A stretch of DNA of 64,000 bases from contig JAFOMG010000006.1 of NCBI GenBank assembly GCA_017418975.1, positions 310,001 to 374,000 on the forward strand, in the 5' to 3' direction. A program made the position numbers and the translations under genes. Every line of letters begins with the position of its first letter. Position 1 is the first letter of the stretch. The DNA comes from Sphingomonas sp. GTDB lineage: Bacteria; Pseudomonadota; Alphaproteobacteria; Sphingomonadales; Sphingomonadaceae. The notes below the pieces were generated by a model that worked only from the letters and a program-made list of their open reading frames with translations, was not told the origin of the DNA and ran no database searches. Shown here in pieces: positions 26,154 through 34,293 of the stretch.

Positions 26154-26424
26154 AGGGTGTGTACCCGGTCCCCGCAACGGCCGTGATCGCCCTGGGAAGG
26201 CCGCCGGCAAGGAAGGTCGCGCAGTCGCGTAGCGGCGCTACGCACAAGCGATCCTGACGCCGTCCGGCGGCCTTCCCAGGGCGACCCCTTCGGGGCGGGC
26301 GGATTTTGGCGCATGGCGGCGTCGCTCGTCGGTCACGATGCAAAGGCATCGCTCCCTCCTCGCTCCTACCCTTGCGCCAAAATCCGCTCCGTCACGGCGG
26401 TCGCGGGGACCGGGTACACACCCT
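26154..26424. repeat. 271-bp element built of nested inverted repeats
   Basis: The ends are 22-bp perfect inverted repeats (agggtgtgtacccggtcccc.. and its complement), extending imperfectly to about 33 bases. Inside lie a perfect 20-bp inverted repeat (cgccctgggaaggccgccgg at 26188-26207 with its complement at 26264-26283) and a perfect 14-bp one (cggattttggcgca at 26300-26313 with 26373-26386). A small palindrome gtagcggcgctac lies near 26229-26241. It fills the divergent glmU-gph gap (342 bases) and contains no convincing gene. It may be a non-autonomous mobile palindromic element or a structured RNA source. Confidence 0.85.
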
Positions 26425-26483
26425 GCGTCCCCTGCCACGTTACACTTGCCAATTCCATAGCCCCGCTGGCAGGCAGCACCGCG

Positions 26484-27170
26484 ATGGCTGATTTCCCCTT
26501 CGACATCGTCGGCTTCGACCTGGACGGCACCCTGATCGACACCAGCATGGACCTGCTGGGCGCCACCAACCATGCGCTTGGCCTGGCCGGGCGGCCGCTG
26601 CTCGACAAGGCGGCGGTGATGACGATGGTGGGGCGCGGCGGCAAGCACATGCTGGAGCAGGCGCTGGAAGCGTCGGGCGGTTGTGACGAAGCCGAGATGG
26701 CCTGGCTCCTCCCGGCGCTGCTCGACTGGTATCGCGACCATCTCACCGACCATTCGCGCCCCTTTCCGGGCATGATCGAGGCGCTGGACGCGCTGGCGGC
26801 CCGCGGCGCGACGCTGGCGATCGTGACCAACAAGCGCGAGGATCTGGCGGTGAAGCTGATCGGGGAGCTGGAGCTGCGCGCGCGGTTCGCCACGATCATC
26901 GGCGGCGACACGATGGGCAGCGGCAACGCCAAGCCGTCCGCCCTGCCCATCCGCGAGATGATCCGGCGCTGCGGCGGCGGGCGCGCGGCATTCGTGGGCG
27001 ATTCGATCTTCGACACGCTGGCCGCGAGGAATGCCGGGGTGCCGAGCATCGCCGTCAGCTTCGGCTTCCTCTCCCAGCCGGTGGAGGAACTCGGCGCCGA
27101 CGCGGTGATCGACAGCTATGCCCAGCTGATGCCGGCGCTGGAGCGGCTGGGAGTCGCGCTTCCGGCCTGA
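26484..27170 (+). CDS. gph: HAD-family phosphatase, probable phosphoglycolate phosphatase
   Basis: A 228-aa haloacid-dehalogenase hydrolase. Motif I is GFDLDGTLIDT (nucleophile Asp), motif II IVTNKRED, and motif IV VGDSIFDTLAARNAG; the Lys motif falls near KPSALPI. The helical cap between residues 17 and 85 fits subclass IA phosphoglycolate phosphatases. These remove phosphate from 2-phosphoglycolate, produced by DNA repair and oxygenation. The specific substrate is inferred from the family. Start at 26484 (MADFPFDIVG); the longer reading frame upstream runs into the nested repeat element. Confidence 0.85.
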   Translation: MADFPFDIVGFDLDGTLIDTSMDLLGATNHALGLAGRPLLDKAAVMTMVGRGGKHMLEQALEASGGCDEAEMAWLLPALLDWYRDHLTDHSRPFPGMIEALDALAARGATLAIVTNKREDLAVKLIGELELRARFATIIGGDTMGSGNAKPSALPIREMIRRCGGGRAAFVGDSIFDTLAARNAGVPSIAVSFGFLSQPVEELGADAVIDSYAQLMPALERLGVALPA

Positions 27171-27178
27171 CCTTCAAC

Positions 27179-27205
27179 CGTCATCCCGCCTGCGCGGGAA
27201 CGACG
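27179..27205. repeat. Single copy of the intergenic palindromic repeat
   Basis: A ccgtcatcccgcctgcgcgggaacgacg unit (27-28 bases) directly follows the gph stop and may end transcription for both convergent genes. Confidence 0.7.
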
Positions 27206-27214
27206 CCGGCAGAA

Positions 27215-27580
27215 CTAGTCCCGCTCCTTCAGCTGGTGGAGCAGGATGGCATTGCCTTCGCTGTCCGCGATCACCCGCATGCGGCAGACGGGCGAGTGGA
27301 TCAGGTCGCTCTTGAAGACGACGCCCTTCGCTTCCAGCTCCGCGCAGAGCGCATCGAGATCCTCGACCTCGAAGGCGATCGTGCCGCCGGCATCGGATGC
27401 CGGCCTGTCGCCGGTGACGTTGGTCAGCGCGAGGCAGCCGCCACCCGGCAGGTCGAATTCGATCCACGGAATCCCCTCCGGCGCCCGGCTGGGCGGCAGG
27501 CCGAGCGTCTCCTCGTAGAAGCCGCGCGCCCGCGCGAGGTCGACGACCGGATACATGGTGAACGCGACCTTGCGGAACAT
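27215..27580 (-). CDS. VOC-family (glyoxalase/bleomycin-resistance-like) protein
   Basis: A 121-aa single-module vicinal-oxygen-chelate protein with two beta-alpha-beta-beta-beta units: VAFTMYPVVDLARARGFYEE (first), then GTIAFEVEDLDALCAELEAKG and CRMRVIADSEGNAILLHQ. Metal-ligand positions are partly kept (the closing E/H region), so it may be a small lyase, a dioxygenase or a binding protein. No substrate can be assigned. The neighbours (gph convergent, HPr-rel-A cassette upstream on the same strand, 87 bases away) give no clear hint. Confidence 0.82.
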   Translation of the reverse strand: MFRKVAFTMYPVVDLARARGFYEETLGLPPSRAPEGIPWIEFDLPGGGCLALTNVTGDRPASDAGGTIAFEVEDLDALCAELEAKGVVFKSDLIHSPVCRMRVIADSEGNAILLHQLKERD

Positions 27581-27667
27581 GGCGATCTCTCCTGCTCGAA
27601 TGCCCGCGCAGGATAGCCGCGAGCATCCCGCAAGGCAAGAATTCGTTCCCCTTTTGTTTCAACACCT

Positions 27668-28678
27668 TCAGCCGACCGGCCGATAGCCCTTGCGATATTT
27701 GGTCCAGAGGTGCCGGGCCAGCAACAGGGGCGGCATGCGCAGCCAGTGGCTGCGGACATAGAAGACCAGCCGGGTGAGCCTGCGGGTCTGGCGGCCCCAG
27801 CCGTCCCGGGCCGTGAGGCGGCGGAGGTAGAGGCGATCGAGCGCGCCCAGGCCCCGCCATTCCGCGGGCACCTCGGTGCCGTACAGGGCATGCGACAGGC
27901 GGGCGGCGCGGGCCAGCGCACGGGCCAGGCCATGGTGGCAGGCGCGCTCCGGCAGGCCGGCGGGCGCCTCGGACGCGAACATGCAGTGGATGTCCCACAA
28001 ATTGCGCATCCCGCCGGCGAGATCGCCGTCCGCCAGCAGGTGCGCGGCGGCATGGAGCAGGCGATCCGGGCCGGAAAGGACGGACAGGCCGTTGCCGAGC
28101 GGCTCGCTGGCGGCCAGCAGCGCCTCGGCATCGGGGGCGATCCGGGCCGTCAGGGGCAGGATCGTGTGGTGGACGTCGATCATCCGGTCGCGCTCGCGGT
28201 GGATGAGCGGGGGCAGCTCGTGCATCCAGCGGCGATAATAGGCGTCGTCATAGGGATCGGGCTTCACCCATTCCCAACCGGCGGCGAGCAGGGCGGCCTC
28301 GGCCTCGCCGATCCGGCCGCGGGGGACCAATATGTCCAGATCGCCGATGTTGCGCCCCACCGAGGGCGAGAGCCCGGCGGCGGCGAAGGCGGTGCCCTTG
28401 AGCAGCACCACCGGCATGCCGAGCGGCGCCAGCGCCCGCCGGGCCATCTCCGCCTCCCAGAGCGCCGCCAGGCGGACTTGCCCGGCCGAGGCGATCGCGT
28501 CGTCGACCAGGCGCTGGACCCCGGCCGGAAGCGCCAGGCCGTTCAGCCGGTGCGCGAGCGTGCCCGCCATCTGCTCGGCGCGGGCCACGGCGAAGAGCTC
28601 GGTCCATTCCCGCGCGGAGAAGCCGAGCGCGGTGCCGGGATCGCGCAGCACATGGGCCAGGCGCCAGCCGGGGCTCAT
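27668..28678 (-). CDS. Nucleotidyltransferase-family protein of the HPr-rel-A cassette
   Basis: A 336-aa protein related to the uncharacterised nucleotidyltransferases of PF14907. The key region is LGMPVVLLKGTAF, then GRNIGDLDILVPRGRIGEAE, which has the Gly...DxD pattern of nucleotidyltransferases, and the later IDVHHTIL. The C-terminal third is basic and helical (RRLTRLVFYVRSHWLRM). It starts with ATG overlapping the stop of the HprK-like gene (ATGA), so the two are coupled. Members of this family sit with PqqD-like and HprK-like genes in poorly understood peptide or natural-product systems; the substrate is unknown. Confidence 0.8.
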   Translation of the reverse strand: MSPGWRLAHVLRDPGTALGFSAREWTELFAVARAEQMAGTLAHRLNGLALPAGVQRLVDDAIASAGQVRLAALWEAEMARRALAPLGMPVVLLKGTAFAAAGLSPSVGRNIGDLDILVPRGRIGEAEAALLAAGWEWVKPDPYDDAYYRRWMHELPPLIHRERDRMIDVHHTILPLTARIAPDAEALLAASEPLGNGLSVLSGPDRLLHAAAHLLADGDLAGGMRNLWDIHCMFASEAPAGLPERACHHGLARALARAARLSHALYGTEVPAEWRGLGALDRLYLRRLTARDGWGRQTRRLTRLVFYVRSHWLRMPPLLLARHLWTKYRKGYRPVG

Positions 28679-29520
28679 GCCAGCGCCTCGACCAGGGCGA
28701 TGCCGCTTTCGGTGTCCGGATAGTCGATCGCCCGCGCCGGAATGGTCTGCACGAGCCGGGTGAGCGCCTCGAAGCCGCGCTCGGCGAGGTGGACATAGTT
28801 GGTCGAAGCCTGGGTCAGCCGGACGAACGCCTCGCTGGGCGGCACCGGCCGTTCGGCGGCCGCGAAGCCGAAGCGCGGGAAGAGGAGCAGGGCCGGCTCG
28901 GCGGGCACGGCCATCGCGGCGATCGCGCGGGCATCGGGAACGAGATGGCGGATATCGCCCTTGGGCGTGCCGGCGAGCAGCGGCCCGAACCGCCCCCCGG
29001 GCAGCGCGGCGCGGGCGACCGCGATCGCCTGGTTCTTGAGGCTGATCAGCCGGGGAAAGCCATGGGCCAGGCCGGTGGCGGGGTCGATCAGCACGAACTC
29101 GTCGCCCATCAGCCGCCAGCCGCGCGCCATCAGCAGCGCCGCGAGCGTGGATTTGCCCGCGCCCGAGATGCCGGTCATCAGCACCGCCCTGCCGTCCCGC
29201 TCGACCGCAGACGCATGCAGCAGCAGGAAGCGGCGCTGGGCGAGCGCCATCTGGAGGTTCATCCCCATTTCGGCAGCGAGCAGCCCCTGGGCCAGCGGCA
29301 GCGGCGCGGCGTCCGGAATGCTGTAGTCGCCGCCGATATGGACCGCCGGGCGGAGGAATTTCCGCCAGGGCCGCGCGGCGAAGAGATGGACGTTGAAGTC
29401 GGGAATGTCGGGCCGGGGATAGTCGCGGTACAGATCCTCCAGCTGCGCGATCGGCGCCCGCCAGTCGCTGCCGATGCGGAAGCCGGCGGGGCCGATGGCG
29501 AGGCGGGTAGCGTGCCTCAC
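28675..29520 (-). CDS. HprK-related kinase A
   Basis: A 281-aa P-loop protein related to the C-terminal kinase half of HPr kinase. The nucleotide-binding loop is LMTGISGAGKSTLAALLMAR (about residues 113-132), followed by GWRLMGDEFVLID (Walker-B-like acidic pair) and FPRLISLKNQAI. The true HPr kinase substrate loop is not evident, and no ptsH/HPr gene is nearby, so a different substrate is likely. It starts with GTG overlapping the PqqD-like gene stop (GTGA) and overlaps the nucleotidyltransferase by four bases. The three genes are the defining core of the HPr-rel-A system. Confidence 0.85.
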   Translation of the reverse strand: MRHATRLAIGPAGFRIGSDWRAPIAQLEDLYRDYPRPDIPDFNVHLFAARPWRKFLRPAVHIGGDYSIPDAAPLPLAQGLLAAEMGMNLQMALAQRRFLLLHASAVERDGRAVLMTGISGAGKSTLAALLMARGWRLMGDEFVLIDPATGLAHGFPRLISLKNQAIAVARAALPGGRFGPLLAGTPKGDIRHLVPDARAIAAMAVPAEPALLLFPRFGFAAAERPVPPSEAFVRLTQASTNYVHLAERGFEALTRLVQTIPARAIDYPDTESGIALVEALA

Positions 29521-29786
29521 AGCCGCTCCACCAGGCCCGCCTGGACCAGCTCGTCGAGGCGCACGGCCAGCGCGGCGGGATCGGCGTCGAGCAGGTCATA
29601 GCGCTCGGCCAGGCGGGCGAGCAGCTGGTCGACGGTGAGTTCGTCGGCGGCAAGCGCCTCGAGCATCTCGGGAACGGGCGCGTCGACGACATGGGTGATG
29701 CCAGAGGCGCGGTGATAGATCAGCGTGAGCGCGTCCAGGGGGACGATGCGCAGGGTCTCCGGCGGCGCGGCGCGGTAGGCCGTCAT
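29517..29786 (-). CDS. PqqD-family peptide chaperone, HPr-rel-A system
   Basis: An 89-aa PqqD/RRE-like protein: LRIVPLDALTLIYHRASGIT (strand pair), THVVDAPVPEMLEALA and a C-terminal winged-helix-like ELTVDQLLARLAERYDLLDA...LDELVQAGLVERL. PqqD-like domains bind leader peptides of ribosomally made peptides and present them to modifying enzymes. It is the first gene of a tightly overlapping three-gene unit. No radical-SAM enzyme is adjacent. Confidence 0.85.
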   Translation of the reverse strand: MTAYRAAPPETLRIVPLDALTLIYHRASGITHVVDAPVPEMLEALAADELTVDQLLARLAERYDLLDADPAALAVRLDELVQAGLVERL

Positions 29787-29831
29787 TTTGTTTCACGCGA
29801 AGGCGCGAAGGCGCGAAGAAGGAAGGGGTGG

Positions 29832-29980
29832 TTCGCGCAGAGGCGCGGAGAGCGCAGAGGTGCCTCGCGCCGCGCCAGCGGTGCCCTCCATTGCGACGTT
29901 TCCGGAATTCCTGCCGCTGCCGCGGCGCTGGGGCTAGCCGTGAGCAAAACCCCTCTGCGTTCTCCGCGCCGCCGCGCGAA
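29832..29980. repeat. Imperfect inverted repeat between the HPr-rel-A cassette and the Tat-exported protein gene
   Basis: The arms (ttcgcgcagaggcgcggaga and the near-complement tctccgcgccgccgcgcgaa) are about 29 bases long and 90 bases apart. Just before the left arm, 29792-29819 holds short tandem gcgaagg-type repeats. The whole 241-base gap has no gene. It resembles repeats that are dispersed in sphingomonad genomes. Confidence 0.65.
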
Positions 29981-30027
29981 CAGAATCTTCTTCGTCGCGC
30001 CGCCGCGTCGCTGCGCGAACATGGGCC

Positions 30028-30414
30028 TCAGCCGCGCGGCATCTGCAGCGAGGCGAAGCAGGTGAAGCCGCTGGTGCCCGACTGGAGGCGGCGGATATAG
30101 TTGGTATAGGCGCGGCTCTGCTCGTAGGTGGTGCCGGGCAGCGTGCCGCCGTTCAGCGCGCGCTTGACGTCCTCGGCCTTGAACGGCGTGCCGGCCGCCG
30201 GAAAGGCGCCGGGAGTGCCGGCGGGAACGAGCTTGCCGTCGGCGGCGACATATTGGCCCGCGCGGCCGGGATCCGGCACCGGGATCTCGCAATGCATCAC
30301 CGAGGCGCTGGTCTGCGCCAGCGCCGGCCGGATCGAGACGATCGCCGATGCGCTCGCGGCGCCCAGCATCAGCGCGCGGCGACTAGCCTTGGGAGCCGGA
30401 TCTTCGTCTGCCAT
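30028..30414 (-). CDS. Tat-exported small protein of unknown function
   Basis: A 128-aa protein with a twin-arginine signal (KASRRALMLGAASASAIVSI, cleavage after PALAQ). The mature chain of about 93 residues has two cysteines (MHCEIP near its start and GFTCFASL near its end), a KAEDVKRALNGGTLPG segment and an aromatic YTNYIRRLQ helix. I recognise no domain. It lies 241 bases upstream of, and on the same strand as, the PqqD/HprK/nucleotidyltransferase cassette, separated by an inverted repeat. It is therefore a possible substrate or partner of that system, though the spacing makes a shared transcript uncertain. Confidence 0.7.
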   Translation of the reverse strand: MADEDPAPKASRRALMLGAASASAIVSIRPALAQTSASVMHCEIPVPDPGRAGQYVAADGKLVPAGTPGAFPAAGTPFKAEDVKRALNGGTLPGTTYEQSRAYTNYIRRLQSGTSGFTCFASLQMPRG

Positions 30415-30542
30415 GACGCATTGTCCTGCGCTCCGCCCTCTTTCGCAATCGTAAATTGTGGGACAGCCGCGCCTCCGCTTTCGCGGAAGCGCCCTCAGTT
30501 GCGGGATGACGAACGCGCGCGCCGCCCCTAGTAAGGCGCTGA

Positions 30543-31739
30543 ATGCCCTATTCTCCTGGTATAAAGGCGCTCGTGGCGCTCGGCATCGCCGCCGCGGGCG
30601 CGCTCGCGGGGCTGCTGCTCAACGGCGACGTGCAGGTAAGCCTCGTCATGCTGGTATGCGGCGTCGCCGCCGTGCTGGTGGCGACGGCGGGCGGCGATCC
30701 GATGGGCCCGCTCGACACCGCGCCCGCGGCTGCCGAGGGCCCGGGCATCGCGGAGGTGCTCGACGCGATCGCCGAGCCGGTGCTGCTGATCGCCGACCGG
30801 CGCGTGATCGCGGCCAATCCGCCCGCGCGCACCCTGCTTGGCCAGCATATCCTGGGCGAGGACGTGCGCATCGCCATCCGCCACCCGGCCGCCGCCGAAC
30901 GGCTGATGAACCCGAACGATCATGATTCCTCGGCCCCCATCCATCTGGTCGGCCTGGGCACGCGCGACCAGCGCTGGGAGATGCGGGTGACCGCGCTGGG
31001 CGACGGCCGCCGCATCGTCCACCTGATCGACCGCACCGGCAGCTATGCGAGCGAGCGCATCCGCGTCGATTTCGTCGCCAATGCCAGCCACGAGCTGCGC
31101 ACGCCCCTCGCCTCGCTGCTCGGCTATGTCGAGACGCTGGAGGACGGCGCGAGCGAGGAGCCCGGCATCCGCAAGCGCTTCCTGAAGATCATGCACGACG
31201 AGGCGCGCCGCATGCAGCGGCTGATCGACGACCTGATCTCGCTCAGCCGGATCGAGGCGGAGAAATATCGCGCGCCCGACAATCCGGTGGCGATGGACGA
31301 GCTGATCGACGAAGTGTGCCTGGAGCTCTCCGGCGCGCCGCGCGCGGCGGACGTGGTCACCGAGATCGCCGAGACCGAGCCGGTGCGCGGCGACGCCTCG
31401 CAGCTCAGCCAGCTGCTCCACAACGTGATCGGCAACGCGATGAAATATGGCCGCGAGGGCACGCCGATCCTCGTCAGCCTCACGCCCGAGGGCGATTCGA
31501 TGGTGCGGCTGACCGTGACCGACCAGGGCGAGGGCATCGCGCCCGAGCATCTGCCCCGCCTGACCGAGCGCTTCTACCGCGTCGATTCGGGACGCAGCCG
31601 CACCCTGGGCGGCACCGGGCTGGGCCTCGCCATCGTCAAGCACATCGTCGAGCGGCACCGCGGGCGGTTCGACATCGCCAGCACCGTGGGCAAGGGCTCG
31701 ACGGTGACCGTGCTGCTCCCCGTCCACCGATTGTCATGA
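30543..31739 (+). CDS. phoR: Phosphate regulon sensor histidine kinase
   Basis: A 398-aa membrane kinase. Two hydrophobic segments at the N-terminus (ALVALGIAAAGALAGLLL and VSLVMLVCGVAAVLVATAGG) are followed by a PAS-like region (VLDAIAEPVLLIADRRVIAA). The H box is VANASHELRTPLASLLGYVE, and the ATPase domain has HNVIGNAMKYG, DQGEGIAPEHLPRLTERFYR and GTGLGLAIVKHIVERH. PhoR phosphorylates PhoB when phosphate is scarce. Its place at the head of pstSCAB-phoU-phoB supports the name. Its last bases overlap the PHO box of pstS. Confidence 0.92.
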   Translation: MPYSPGIKALVALGIAAAGALAGLLLNGDVQVSLVMLVCGVAAVLVATAGGDPMGPLDTAPAAAEGPGIAEVLDAIAEPVLLIADRRVIAANPPARTLLGQHILGEDVRIAIRHPAAAERLMNPNDHDSSAPIHLVGLGTRDQRWEMRVTALGDGRRIVHLIDRTGSYASERIRVDFVANASHELRTPLASLLGYVETLEDGASEEPGIRKRFLKIMHDEARRMQRLIDDLISLSRIEAEKYRAPDNPVAMDELIDEVCLELSGAPRAADVVTEIAETEPVRGDASQLSQLLHNVIGNAMKYGREGTPILVSLTPEGDSMVRLTVTDQGEGIAPEHLPRLTERFYRVDSGRSRTLGGTGLGLAIVKHIVERHRGRFDIASTVGKGSTVTVLLPVHRLS

Positions 31740-31748
31740 ACCTGTCAC
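31731..31748 (+). promoter_or_regulatory. PHO box (PhoB binding site) for pstS
   Basis: Two 7-base direct repeats with four-base spacing, TTGTCAT-gaac-CTGTCAC, match the PhoB consensus CTGTCAT-N4-CTGTCAT closely. The site lies 83 bases before the pstS ATG and overlaps the phoR stop codon, so pstS and the genes below it have their own PhoB-driven promoter besides any read-through from phoR. Confidence 0.85.
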
Positions 31749-31831
31749 GCTAGGGGCCGAAGGGCCCCGATGGGGGCGGCCGTCCGGGCGCGTGCCCCGT
31801 GATTCTTAAATCCCAGGGACAGGAGACGGCG

Positions 31832-32863
31832 ATGCTTGGCAGACTTGTGCTTTTCGCGCTTTCCGCAGTGGCTCTCTCGGCTTGCGACAGCGGGACGACC
31901 CGCCCGATCCGCGCCGTGGGCAGCTCGACCGTCTTCCCCTTCACCACCGCGGTGGCCGAGGCCTTTGTCAACCAGGACAAGCGCCGCGCGGCCCCGGTTA
32001 TCGAATCGATCGGCTCGGGCGCGGGCTTCCGCGCCTTTTGCGAAGGCGTGGGATCGCAATATCCCGACATCGCCAACGCATCGCGCCGGATGAAGCGCAC
32101 CGAATACGACACCTGCCAGAAGAACAATGTCGGCGATATTCTGGAAGTGCAGATCGGGCTGGACGGCGTGGTGCTGGCCGAAAGCAATGCCGGCCCCCGG
32201 CTGAAGCTCAGCCGCAAGGACCTGTATCTCGCGCTGGCGGCCAACCCGATGGGCAAGCCCAACACCGCCAAGACCTGGAAGGACGTCAATCCCGCGCTGC
32301 CGGCGATCCCGATCTATGTGATGGGCCCGCCCTCGACCAGCGGCACGCGCGATGCCTTCACCGAGCTGATGCTCGAGCCGGGTTGCCTGGAGGCCTATCC
32401 CGAGGCCAAGGCGCTCAAGGAAGGGCACGACCCGGCCAAGTTCCAGGACGCATGCCTGCGCATCCGCGACGACGGCCCCTATGTCGACAAGGGCGAGAAC
32501 GACAATCTGATCGTCCAGGGCCTGAGCCAGAACCCCAATGCGCTGGGCATCTTCGGCTATTCCTATCTCGAGGAGAATATCGACCGGCTGCACGGCACGC
32601 CGATCGAGGGCGTGGAGCCGACCAACAACGAGATCGTCACCGGCAAATATCCGGGCGGCCGCCCGCTCTACATCTATGTGAAGCAGCGCCACATCAAGGC
32701 GGTGCGCGGGATGCAGGATTTCCTGAACCTCTATGCCACGATGTGGAAGCCGAAGGGCGAGCTGACCAAGCGCGGGCTGATCGCGGCGCCGAGCGAGGTG
32801 CAGGAGCATTCGGCCGAGATCATCGAGAAGGGGATTGCGCTCGACCCCTCCCAGCTGCACTGA
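31832..32863 (+). CDS. pstS: Phosphate ABC transporter substrate-binding lipoprotein
   Basis: A 343-aa periplasmic phosphate-binding protein. The N-terminus is a lipoprotein signal (LSAVALSAC, acylated Cys), then IRAVGSSTVFPFTTAVAEAF, the phosphate-binding helix start. GSGAGFRAFCEG, DIANASRRMK and the PPSTSGTRDAFTE loop supply further ligands. AGGAG precedes the ATG at 31832. It binds phosphate in the periplasm and hands it to PstCA. Its long C-terminal region (KPKGELTKRGLIAAP) is as in alphaproteobacterial members. Confidence 0.92.
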   Translation: MLGRLVLFALSAVALSACDSGTTRPIRAVGSSTVFPFTTAVAEAFVNQDKRRAAPVIESIGSGAGFRAFCEGVGSQYPDIANASRRMKRTEYDTCQKNNVGDILEVQIGLDGVVLAESNAGPRLKLSRKDLYLALAANPMGKPNTAKTWKDVNPALPAIPIYVMGPPSTSGTRDAFTELMLEPGCLEAYPEAKALKEGHDPAKFQDACLRIRDDGPYVDKGENDNLIVQGLSQNPNALGIFGYSYLEENIDRLHGTPIEGVEPTNNEIVTGKYPGGRPLYIYVKQRHIKAVRGMQDFLNLYATMWKPKGELTKRGLIAAPSEVQEHSAEIIEKGIALDPSQLH

Positions 32864-32916
32864 AACGAGGACATCATCGCTTTCCTTCCTGAATCCCGTA
32901 CCGAGCTGACGTCCTG

Positions 32917-34293
32917 GTGAATGTCTTCGCGCTCCTGTTCGTGGTGGTCGGCCTTGGCCTGATCGGCTGGCTGACCGCGCGCGCGCGCGCCGTGCGGTTC
33001 GATCGCGGCGGACAGAAGCGGCTGCATTCGCTGCCCTCGCAGCATGGCTGGTACGTGGCGATGTGGACGGTGCTGCCCGCGCTGCTGTTCGTCGCGGCGT
33101 GGACGGCGCTCAGCCCCGCGCTGATCAAGGACCAGGTGCTCAAGGCGCCGGCAGCCAGCCAGCTCTCCGATTTCGCGTTCGAGCGCGACACGATCCTGGG
33201 CGAGGCGCGCGACGTGGCGCTGGGCCGGGCCGACTCGACCTTCGATCCCACCGCCGATGCGCTGGTGGCGCCGATGCGCGAGGCGATCGCCTTTTACGGC
33301 TGGACCGGCACGGCGATCGCCATCCTGCTGGCCTTTGCCGGGGGCGCCTTCGCCTTCAGCCGGATCAGCCCGGCCTTCCGCGCCCGCACCAAGGTGGAGC
33401 GCGGGCTGATGCTGATCCTGCTCGTCGCCTCGCTGATTGCGATCCTGACGACGATCGGCATCTTCCTGTCGCTGTTCTGGGAATCGATCCGCTTCTTCGC
33501 GATGGTGCCGCCGCAGGATTTCCTGTTCGGCACCCATTGGAGCCCGCAGCTGATCGATCCGAACAGCCCGGGCAAGTCGCTGGGCGCGGTGCCGCTGTTC
33601 TGGGGCACCTTCTTCATCGGCGCGGTGATCGCGATGCTGGTCGCCATCCCCTTCGGCCTGATGAGCGCGATCTACCTGACCCAATATGCCGCCCCGCGCG
33701 TGCGCCGCTGGATGAAGCCGATGCTTGAGATCCTCGCCGGCGTGCCGACGGTGGTCTATGGCTATTTCGCCGCGCTGACCGTGGCGCCGGCGGTGCGCGA
33801 CCTGGCGGTGCATCTGGGCATGCCCTTCGCCTCGGCCGAGAGCGCGCTGGCCGCCGGCCTGGTGATGGGCGTGATGATCATTCCCTTCGTTTCCTCGCTG
33901 GCGGACGATTCGATCGCCGCCGTGCCCACCGCGATGCGCGACGGCAGCCTGGCGATGGGCGCGACCAATTCCGAGACGATCTCGCGCGTGCTGCTCCCCG
34001 CGGCGCTGCCCGGCGTGGTGGCGGGCGTGCTGCTCGCCGTTTCCCGCGCGATCGGCGAGACGATGATCGTGGTGATGGCCGCTTCGGGCGCGGCCAACAT
34101 CACGCTCAACCCGTTCGAGAGCGCCACCACCGTCACCAAGCAGATCGTCGACCTGCTGACCGGCGAGAGCGAGTTCGACAGCCCCAAGACGCTGGCCGCC
34201 TTCGCGCTGGGCCTGACGCTGTTCGTGATCACCCTGCTGCTCAACATCGTCGCGCTGCGCGTCGTGAAGAAGTATCGCGAAGCCTATGAATAA
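32917..34293 (+). CDS. pstC: Phosphate ABC transporter permease subunit PstC
   Basis: A 458-aa inner-membrane permease. It has an N-terminal membrane anchor (FALLFVVVGLGLIGWLTARA) and a second hydrophobic segment near residue 20-60, then the core permease fold with the EAA-type loop (AVPTAMRDGSLAMGATNSET). The long N-terminal extension and the insertion before the core are typical of alphaproteobacterial PstC. It starts with GTG at 32917, since the nearby ATG is out of frame. It overlaps pstA by eight bases. Confidence 0.92.
   Translation: MNVFALLFVVVGLGLIGWLTARARAVRFDRGGQKRLHSLPSQHGWYVAMWTVLPALLFVAAWTALSPALIKDQVLKAPAASQLSDFAFERDTILGEARDVALGRADSTFDPTADALVAPMREAIAFYGWTGTAIAILLAFAGGAFAFSRISPAFRARTKVERGLMLILLVASLIAILTTIGIFLSLFWESIRFFAMVPPQDFLFGTHWSPQLIDPNSPGKSLGAVPLFWGTFFIGAVIAMLVAIPFGLMSAIYLTQYAAPRVRRWMKPMLEILAGVPTVVYGYFAALTVAPAVRDLAVHLGMPFASAESALAAGLVMGVMIIPFVSSLADDSIAAVPTAMRDGSLAMGATNSETISRVLLPAALPGVVAGVLLAVSRAIGETMIVVMAASGAANITLNPFESATTVTKQIVDLLTGESEFDSPKTLAAFALGLTLFVITLLLNIVALRVVKKYREAYE

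Noticed and set aside
26313..26483. Upstream extension of the gph-type phosphatase frame
   Set aside because: It lies in the nested palindrome and has no family likeness; the HAD motif starts right after the ATG at 26484.
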